From assembly GCF_000258175.1 (NCBI RefSeq), contig NZ_JH636049.1, positions 3,759,482 to 3,823,481 of the forward strand: 64,000 nt of DNA, written 5' to 3'. The position numbers were made by a program, and so were the translations under genes. Of the stretch, positions 59,332 through 64,000 are shown piece by piece. This stretch comes from Saccharomonospora xinjiangensis XJ-54. GTDB taxonomy: Bacteria > Actinomycetota > Actinomycetes > Mycobacteriales > Pseudonocardiaceae. The notes beneath the pieces were generated by a model. It had not been told where the DNA came from, did not search any database, and was given only the letters and a program-made list of their open reading frames with translations. Positions within the stretch are counted from its first letter, which is position 1; every line of letters starts with the position of its first letter.

Positions 59332-60678
59332 TCAGGAGTCCTTTCGTCGGTCGATGACGCGCCTGAGCTTGCCGACGGAGCGTTCGAGCGTCTCGGGCTC
59401 GACGATCTCGACCTCGACGCTGACACCGACGTCGTTCTTGACCTTGGCGACGATCTCGGCCGCCGCGGCGTCGCGCCGGTCGGCAGGGGTGCCGGTTTCG
59501 GACTCCACCAGCACGGTCATGCGATCCATGCGGTCCTTGCGGCTCAGCCGGATCTGGAAGTGGGGCGCGAGACCGTCGGTGGCGAGCACGATCTCCTCGA
59601 TCTGGGTCGGGAAGACGTTGACGCCCCGCAGGATGATCATGTCGTCGCTGCGGCCGGTGACCTTGTCCATCCTCCGGAAGGCGGGGCGCGCGGTGCCGGG
59701 CCGCAGCGCGGTGAGGTCGCGGGTGCGGTACCGGATCACGGGCATGGCCTGCTTGGTGAGCGAGGTGAACACGAGTTCCCCTGTCTCACCGTCGTCGAGC
59801 ACGACAGAGTCGAGTGGATCGACGATCTCGGGGTAGAAGTGGTCCTCCCAGATGTGCAGGCCGTCCTTGGTCTCGACGCACTCCTGTGCGACACCGGGGC
59901 CCATCACTTCGGAAAGACCGTAGATGTCAACGGCGTCGATGTTCGCCCGCTGTTCGATCTCGCGGCGCATCTGCTCGGTCCACGGCTCGGCTCCGAAGAT
60001 GCCGACCTTGAGCGAGCTGGTGCGCGGATCGATGCCCTGACGCTCGAACTCGTCGAGCAGCGTGAGCATGTACGACGGCGTCACCATGATGATCTCGGGC
60101 TTGAGGTCGGTGATCAGCTTCACCTGCCGTGCGGTCATCCCGCCCGACGCGGGAATCGTCGTGCAGCCGAGCTTCTCCGCGCCGTAGTGGGCACCGAGGC
60201 CGCCGGTGAAGAGGCCGTAGCCGTAGGCGACGTGCACCGTGTCGCCAGGCCGCCCGCCCGCGGCGTGGATCGACCGTGCGACCACGGAAGCCCAGGTGTC
60301 GAGGTCTTCCTCCGTGTAGCCGACGATGGTCGGCGTTCCGGTGGTTCCACTCGACGCGTGGATGCGCCGCAGCCGCTCCTTCGGAACGGCGAACATGCCG
60401 TACGGGTAGTTGTCGCGCAGGTCGTGCTTGGTGGTGAAGGGGAACTTCGCGAGGTCGCTCAGCTCCTTGCAGTCACCGGGATGCACGCCTGCCTCGTCGA
60501 ACTTCTTGCGGTAGAACGGCACGTTGTCGTAGGCGTGCTGAAGAGTCCACTGAAGACGCTTCAGTTGGAGGGCGCGCAGTTCGTCCTTCCCGAGCCGCTC
60601 GGGGAGGAACAGCTCACCCTCGGCCGGTGCCCTTTCGGGATGCCGGGCCGGGGGCACGTCGCTGTGCGTGATGGTCAT
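59332..60678 (-). CDS. paaK: Phenylacetate-CoA ligase
   Basis: A 448-residue adenylate-forming enzyme that activates phenylacetate to phenylacetyl-CoA, the first step of aerobic degradation. The ATP-binding loop is ASSGTTGTPTIVGYT, followed by GVGLFTGG-like GYGLFTGGLGAHYG and YGLSEVMGPGVAQEC; the C-terminal lysine region is SVGKLRRVIDRRK. The length matches PaaK. ATG 60678 starts 22 bases behind paaI. Its neighbours support the function. Confidence 0.95.
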   Translation of the reverse strand: MTITHSDVPPARHPERAPAEGELFLPERLGKDELRALQLKRLQWTLQHAYDNVPFYRKKFDEAGVHPGDCKELSDLAKFPFTTKHDLRDNYPYGMFAVPKERLRRIHASSGTTGTPTIVGYTEEDLDTWASVVARSIHAAGGRPGDTVHVAYGYGLFTGGLGAHYGAEKLGCTTIPASGGMTARQVKLITDLKPEIIMVTPSYMLTLLDEFERQGIDPRTSSLKVGIFGAEPWTEQMRREIEQRANIDAVDIYGLSEVMGPGVAQECVETKDGLHIWEDHFYPEIVDPLDSVVLDDGETGELVFTSLTKQAMPVIRYRTRDLTALRPGTARPAFRRMDKVTGRSDDMIILRGVNVFPTQIEEIVLATDGLAPHFQIRLSRKDRMDRMTVLVESETGTPADRRDAAAAEIVAKVKNDVGVSVEVEIVEPETLERSVGKLRRVIDRRKDS

Positions 60679-60700
60679 GCCGGAACTCTCCTCGGTGCTG

Positions 60701-61135
60701 TCAGATCGTGCCGACCGTGCGGCTTCGTCCCCGGAACTCCGCGATCACGTCGCGCCCTTCGGCCGTCTCGCGGTGCACGGTGACGTCGTAGATGCCGTTG
60801 CGGCCGTAGCGGGTGCGTTCCTCTGCGGTGGCGACCAGTTCGTCACCGAGCCTTGCGCTGGCGACGAACGAGATGTCGGCTCCCGCAGCGACTGTGATCG
60901 GTCCGTAGCTGTTGCAGGCGTGCGCGAAGGTGGTGTCGGCGAAGAGGAATATGTACCCGCCGTGGGCGATGCCGTGCCCGTTGACCATCTGCTCCGTCAC
61001 CCTCATGCGGGCGACGGCCTGACCGTCCCACGCCTTGAGAATGGTGATCCCCAAGGTCGCCGACGCGACATCGGCGTCGAGCATGGCTTTCGCCGCATCC
61101 GAAAGGGCCGGCTCGGGTTCCACCACGTCAGGCAC
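60701..61135 (-). CDS. paaI: Phenylacetyl-CoA thioesterase, hotdog fold
   Basis: A 144-residue hotdog-fold thioesterase. NGHGIAHGGYIFLFADTTFAHACNSYG carries the conserved HGG and D/N active-site region in outline, and GRNGIYDVTV follows. PaaI hydrolyses hydroxylated phenylacetyl-CoA side products and saves CoA. It is the first gene of the leftward operon, with the PaaR-type operator just upstream at 61148. The start is ATG 61135. Confidence 0.9.
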   Translation of the reverse strand: MPDVVEPEPALSDAAKAMLDADVASATLGITILKAWDGQAVARMRVTEQMVNGHGIAHGGYIFLFADTTFAHACNSYGPITVAAGADISFVASARLGDELVATAEERTRYGRNGIYDVTVHRETAEGRDVIAEFRGRSRTVGTI

Positions 61136-61147
61136 ACCGCCTTGCTA

Positions 61148-61169
61148 ACTGACCGAATGGACGGTAAAT
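61148..61169. promoter_or_regulatory. PaaR-type operator between paaI and paaH
   Basis: ACTGACCG AATGGA CGGTAAAT matches the reported actinobacterial PaaR motif (ACTnACCG nnCGnn CGGTnAGT, from memory) with two differences. It lies in the 89-base spacer between the divergent paaI and paaH starts. Confidence 0.65.
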
Positions 61170-61224
61170 AAGTGGACTCAGTAAAGCCAGCGGGTGTTCG
61201 GGTGTCAAGAGGTAGGAGACCACG

Positions 61225-62088
61225 GTGGACGAAGTGACGGCGGTACCCGATTCGGTCGCGGTGATCGGCGGAGGTCGGATGGGCGCGGGAATCGCGCAGG
61301 TGTTCGCCGCGTCGGGGGCGGCCGTGTCGGTCGTGGAGGGTGATGAGTCCTCGGTCGCCGCGGCGCGGCAGCGGGTCGCCGACGGGCTGGCCAAGGCGGC
61401 CGAGCGGGGGAAGCTGGCCGAGGAGCCCTCGGTGGTGCTCGACCGCGTCGCCGTGTTCGCGGACCTCGCGCGGGTGCCTCGGGACGTCGCTCTGGTGGTC
61501 GAGGCGGTTCCCGAACGGCCCGAACTGAAGGTGGACGTGCTCACCAGGGCCGAGAAGGTCGTCTCGGAAAGCACCGTGCTGGCCACCAACACCAGCTCCC
61601 TGTCCATCGCGGAACTCGGTGCGGCGCTGCGTGAGCCCGGCCGGTTTCTCGGCATGCACTTCTTCAATCCGGTGCCGGCGTCGAAGCTCGTCGAGGTCGT
61701 GACGGCGCCGGAGACCGGGGCCGAGGTGACCGATTCGGTCCGCGGGTGGGTTCGCGCGCTGGGCAAGACCGACGTCGTGGTGCGTGACTCTCCCGGGTTC
61801 GCGACGAGCAGGCTCGGCGTGCTGCTCGGGCTCGAAGCCATCCGGATGCTGGAGGAGGGTGTCGCCGACGCCGAGGCGATCGACACCGCCATGGAACTCG
61901 GCTACCGGCATCCGATGGGGCCGCTGCGCTCCACCGACCTCGTCGGGCTCGACGTGCGGCTCGCCATCGCCGAGTACCTGCACTCCACGCTGGGTGAGCG
62001 CTTCGCTCCTCCGAAACTGCTGCGCGACAAGGTCGCCGCAGGGGAACTCGGGCGCAAGAGCGGGCGTGGCTTTCACGACTGGAGCTGA
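61225..62088 (+). CDS. paaH: 3-hydroxyacyl-CoA dehydrogenase of phenylacetate catabolism
   Basis: A 287-residue enzyme that oxidises 3-hydroxyadipyl-CoA to 3-oxoadipyl-CoA. The NAD-binding motif is GGGRMGAGIAQVFA, the family signature is GMHFFNPVPASKLVEVV with the catalytic histidine, and the C-terminal domain ends GRKSGRGFHDWS. GTG 61225 is the likely start. It is divergent from paaI and 81 bases before paaZ. Other beta-oxidation substrates remain possible. Confidence 0.85.
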   Translation: MDEVTAVPDSVAVIGGGRMGAGIAQVFAASGAAVSVVEGDESSVAAARQRVADGLAKAAERGKLAEEPSVVLDRVAVFADLARVPRDVALVVEAVPERPELKVDVLTRAEKVVSESTVLATNTSSLSIAELGAALREPGRFLGMHFFNPVPASKLVEVVTAPETGAEVTDSVRGWVRALGKTDVVVRDSPGFATSRLGVLLGLEAIRMLEEGVADAEAIDTAMELGYRHPMGPLRSTDLVGLDVRLAIAEYLHSTLGERFAPPKLLRDKVAAGELGRKSGRGFHDWS

Positions 62089-62131
62089 CCGGAGCGGGTC
62101 CTTCCGCGAGGGGCAGCTCCACGCTACGATA

Positions 62132-62153
62132 ACTTCCTGAACGTTCGGTTGGT
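62132..62153 (+). promoter_or_regulatory. PaaR-type operator before paaZ
   Basis: ACTTCCTG AACGTT CGGTTGGT matches the PaaR motif with three differences and the same centre spacing as the site at 61148. It lies 17 bases before the paaZ start. Confidence 0.5.
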
Positions 62154-62169
62154 AATTCGAGGAGGTCCG

Positions 62170-64000
62170 ATGGGGACGCACGCGACGCCATCCGCTCAGG
62201 CGCGGCTGCTGCGCAGCTACGTCAGCGGGCGCTGGCACACCCCCGCCGACGAAGGCGCGCCACTGCACGACGCCGCGACGGGCGAGGAGGTCGCGCGCAT
62301 CTCGTCGGCGGGTATCGACATGGGCGCGGCGCTGGAGTATGGGAGGCGGGTCGGCGGGCCCGCGCTGCGTGAGCTGACCTTCCACCAGCGCGCCGCGCTG
62401 CTGAAGGCGCTCGCCTCGCACCTGCGTGAGCACCGCGAGGAGCTGTACGCGCTGTCGGCGAGGACAGGGGCGACGCTGGGCGACTCGAAGTTCGACATCG
62501 ACGGCGGCATCGGGGTCCTCTTCTCCTACTCCAGCAAGGGCAGGCGCGAGCTGCCCAACGACACCGTGTACCTCGACGGCCCCGTCGAGCCGCTCGGCAA
62601 GGGCGGCACGTTCGTCGGACGGCACATCTGCACCCCGCTTCGCGGGGTCGCCGTGCAGATCAACGCCTTCAACTTCCCCGTGTGGGGACCGCTGGAGAAG
62701 TTCGCGCCCGCGTTCCTCGCCGGTGTGCCGACCCTGATCAAGCCAGGAAGCCAGACCGCCTACCTCACCGAGCGGCTCGTCGAGCTGATGATCGGCTCCG
62801 AGTTGCTTCCCGAGGGTTCGCTCCAGCTCGTGTGCGGCAGCGCGGGCGACCTGCTGGATCACGTCACGGGGCAGGACCTCGTGTCGTTCACCGGGTCGGC
62901 GGCCACGGCGGCGCGGCTGCGGTCGCATCCGGTGATCGTGCGCAACTCGGTGCGGTTCAACGCCGAGGCCGACTCGCTGAACTGCGCGATCCTCGGCCCC
63001 GACGCCAAGCCGGGTACACCCGAGTTCGACCTCTATGTCAAGCAGCTGGTCGCCGAGATGACGGTGAAGGCGGGGCAGAAGTGCACCGCCATCCGCCGCG
63101 CGTTCGTACCGGCCGAGCTGATCGACGACGTGCAGGAGGCCGTCTGCGCGCGGCTCGCGCGGATCAGCGTCGGCGACCCGTCGAACCCCGAGGTGCGGAT
63201 GGGTGCGCTCGCCAGCCTCGAACAGCGCGAGGAGGTGCGCCGGTCGCTGAAGGCGCTGAAGGACGCGGGACGCATCGTGTTCGGCGACCCCGACCACGTC
63301 GATGTCGTCGGCGCCGACGCGGAGCGGGGCGCGTTCCTGTCGCCGGTGCTGTTGCGGGCCGACGATCCGGAGCGGACGGAGCCGCACGAGGTCGAGGCGT
63401 TCGGCCCTGTCTCGACCCTGCTGCCCTACACCTCCACCGAGCAGGTGATCGAGCTGGCCGCACGCGGGCAGGGCAGCCTGGTCGGCTCGGTCGTCACCGG
63501 CGACGCGGACTTCGCCCGTGAGGTCGTGCTCGGCGTGGCGCCGTGGCACGGGCGGTTGCTCGTGCTCGACGCCGACGACGCGAAGGAATCGACGGGGCAC
63601 GGCTCGCCCCTCCCGATGCTCGTCCACGGCGGTCCCGGCCGCGCCGGCGGCGGCGAGGAGATGGGCGGCATCCGCGGCGTGCTGCACCACATGCAGCGCA
63701 CGGCCGTGCAGGGCAGCCCGAAGGTGCTCACGGCGGTCGGCAACAGCTGGGTGCAGGGCGCACCGAGGTCGGAGGGCGTCCACCCGTTCCGCAAGTCGCT
63801 GGCCGAGCTGCGGATCGGCGACTCGGTCGTGGCGGGCCCCCGCACCGTGACCGACGCCGACATCGCGCACTTCGCCGAGTTCACCGGCGACACCTTCTAC
63901 GCCCACACCGACGAGCAGGCCGCTGAGGCGAACCCGCTGTTCGGCGGCATCGTCGCGCACGGCTACCTCGTGGTGTCGTTCGCGGCGGGACTGTTCGTCT
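62170..64000 (+). CDS. paaZ: Bifunctional ring-opening enzyme PaaZ, N-terminal 610 residues
   Basis: The frame is open from ATG 62170 (GGAGGT just before) to the window's end, so the last part of the gene is cut off. The aldehyde dehydrogenase domain (about 10-530) has the catalytic cysteine C305 in AGQKCTAIRR and the glutamate in NAEADSLN. A MaoC-type hydratase domain starts near 560 (TDADIAHFAEFTGD; AHTDEQAA; IVAHGYLVVSFAAGLFV). PaaZ opens the oxepin-CoA ring and oxidises the resulting aldehyde. Full PaaZ has about 680 residues, so roughly 70 are missing. Confidence 0.95.
   Translation, partial: MGTHATPSAQARLLRSYVSGRWHTPADEGAPLHDAATGEEVARISSAGIDMGAALEYGRRVGGPALRELTFHQRAALLKALASHLREHREELYALSARTGATLGDSKFDIDGGIGVLFSYSSKGRRELPNDTVYLDGPVEPLGKGGTFVGRHICTPLRGVAVQINAFNFPVWGPLEKFAPAFLAGVPTLIKPGSQTAYLTERLVELMIGSELLPEGSLQLVCGSAGDLLDHVTGQDLVSFTGSAATAARLRSHPVIVRNSVRFNAEADSLNCAILGPDAKPGTPEFDLYVKQLVAEMTVKAGQKCTAIRRAFVPAELIDDVQEAVCARLARISVGDPSNPEVRMGALASLEQREEVRRSLKALKDAGRIVFGDPDHVDVVGADAERGAFLSPVLLRADDPERTEPHEVEAFGPVSTLLPYTSTEQVIELAARGQGSLVGSVVTGDADFAREVVLGVAPWHGRLLVLDADDAKESTGHGSPLPMLVHGGPGRAGGGEEMGGIRGVLHHMQRTAVQGSPKVLTAVGNSWVQGAPRSEGVHPFRKSLAELRIGDSVVAGPRTVTDADIAHFAEFTGDTFYAHTDEQAAEANPLFGGIVAHGYLVVSFAAGLFV

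Noticed and set aside
61003..63960. Long minus-strand frame opposite paaH and paaZ
   Set aside because: It is a shadow of two conserved genes in GC-rich DNA; no family is recognisable in it.

Overview
The window comes from a high-GC actinobacterium. Third codon positions are strongly G/C biased, GTG starts are common, several promoters look leaderless, and the gene set fits Pseudonocardiaceae (Saccharomonospora, Prauserella or Amycolatopsis type): Scr1/DUF5753 regulator, SigF-type sigma factor with STAS protein, EndA-like secreted nuclease, DUF3140, DUF4383, DUF3817. The genus is an inference. No phage, insertion sequence, CRISPR array, tRNA or rRNA was recognised.

Layout. 1-5300: end of a K+/H+ antiporter, lspA-rluD, a repeat-rich HTH protein and a DUF885 protein. 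5300-12500: a sortase-like protein without its cysteine, a Ppx/GppA phosphatase, a GH65 phosphorylase translationally coupled to a beta-phosphoglucomutase, a lone hydrogenase-maturation-type protease, a DUF3140 protein and an SDR, followed by the scar of a deleted xanthine dehydrogenase operon. 12839-20700: a regulatory block with a SigF-type sigma factor, a STAS protein, CGNR regulator/hydrolase, GntR, IclR, XRE and a DUF5753 regulator with paired TGTAGCGCGCTA operators at two places.

20683-30712: the centre of interest. A broken sarcosine/dimethylglycine N-methyltransferase (glycine betaine synthesis) heads a run of metK, adenosine kinase, cobalamin-dependent metH, ahcY and metF. Together these five make, recycle and remethylate SAM: SAM to SAH, SAH to adenosine plus homocysteine, adenosine to AMP, homocysteine to methionine with methyl groups from MetF, and methionine back to SAM. 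The methyltransferase has lost its SAM-binding motif I through an internal deletion, while the cassette remains intact.

30786-46600: DUF1772 protein, DivIVA-like coiled coil, thiI, P450, MoaD/BNR pair, Zn-dehydrogenase, DUF4383, secreted nuclease, a decayed locus, two divergent unknown membrane proteins, then a LiaS/DesK-type kinase, response regulator and NatAB-type ABC exporter. 46616-58688: a carnitine acyltransferase with a 2-oxoglutarate oxygenase, XRE-TPR regulator, TetR remnant, MarR with DUF3817, Dyp-type peroxidase, secreted sialidase, MBL protein and ArsR regulator. 58685-64000: phenylacetate catabolism (paaR, paaK, paaI leftward; paaH, paaZ rightward), with two sites resembling PaaR operators.

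Across the window, a 21-nt unit occurs in short tandem arrays at four intergenic places, mostly just behind genes. Several near-perfect hairpins mark gene ends.
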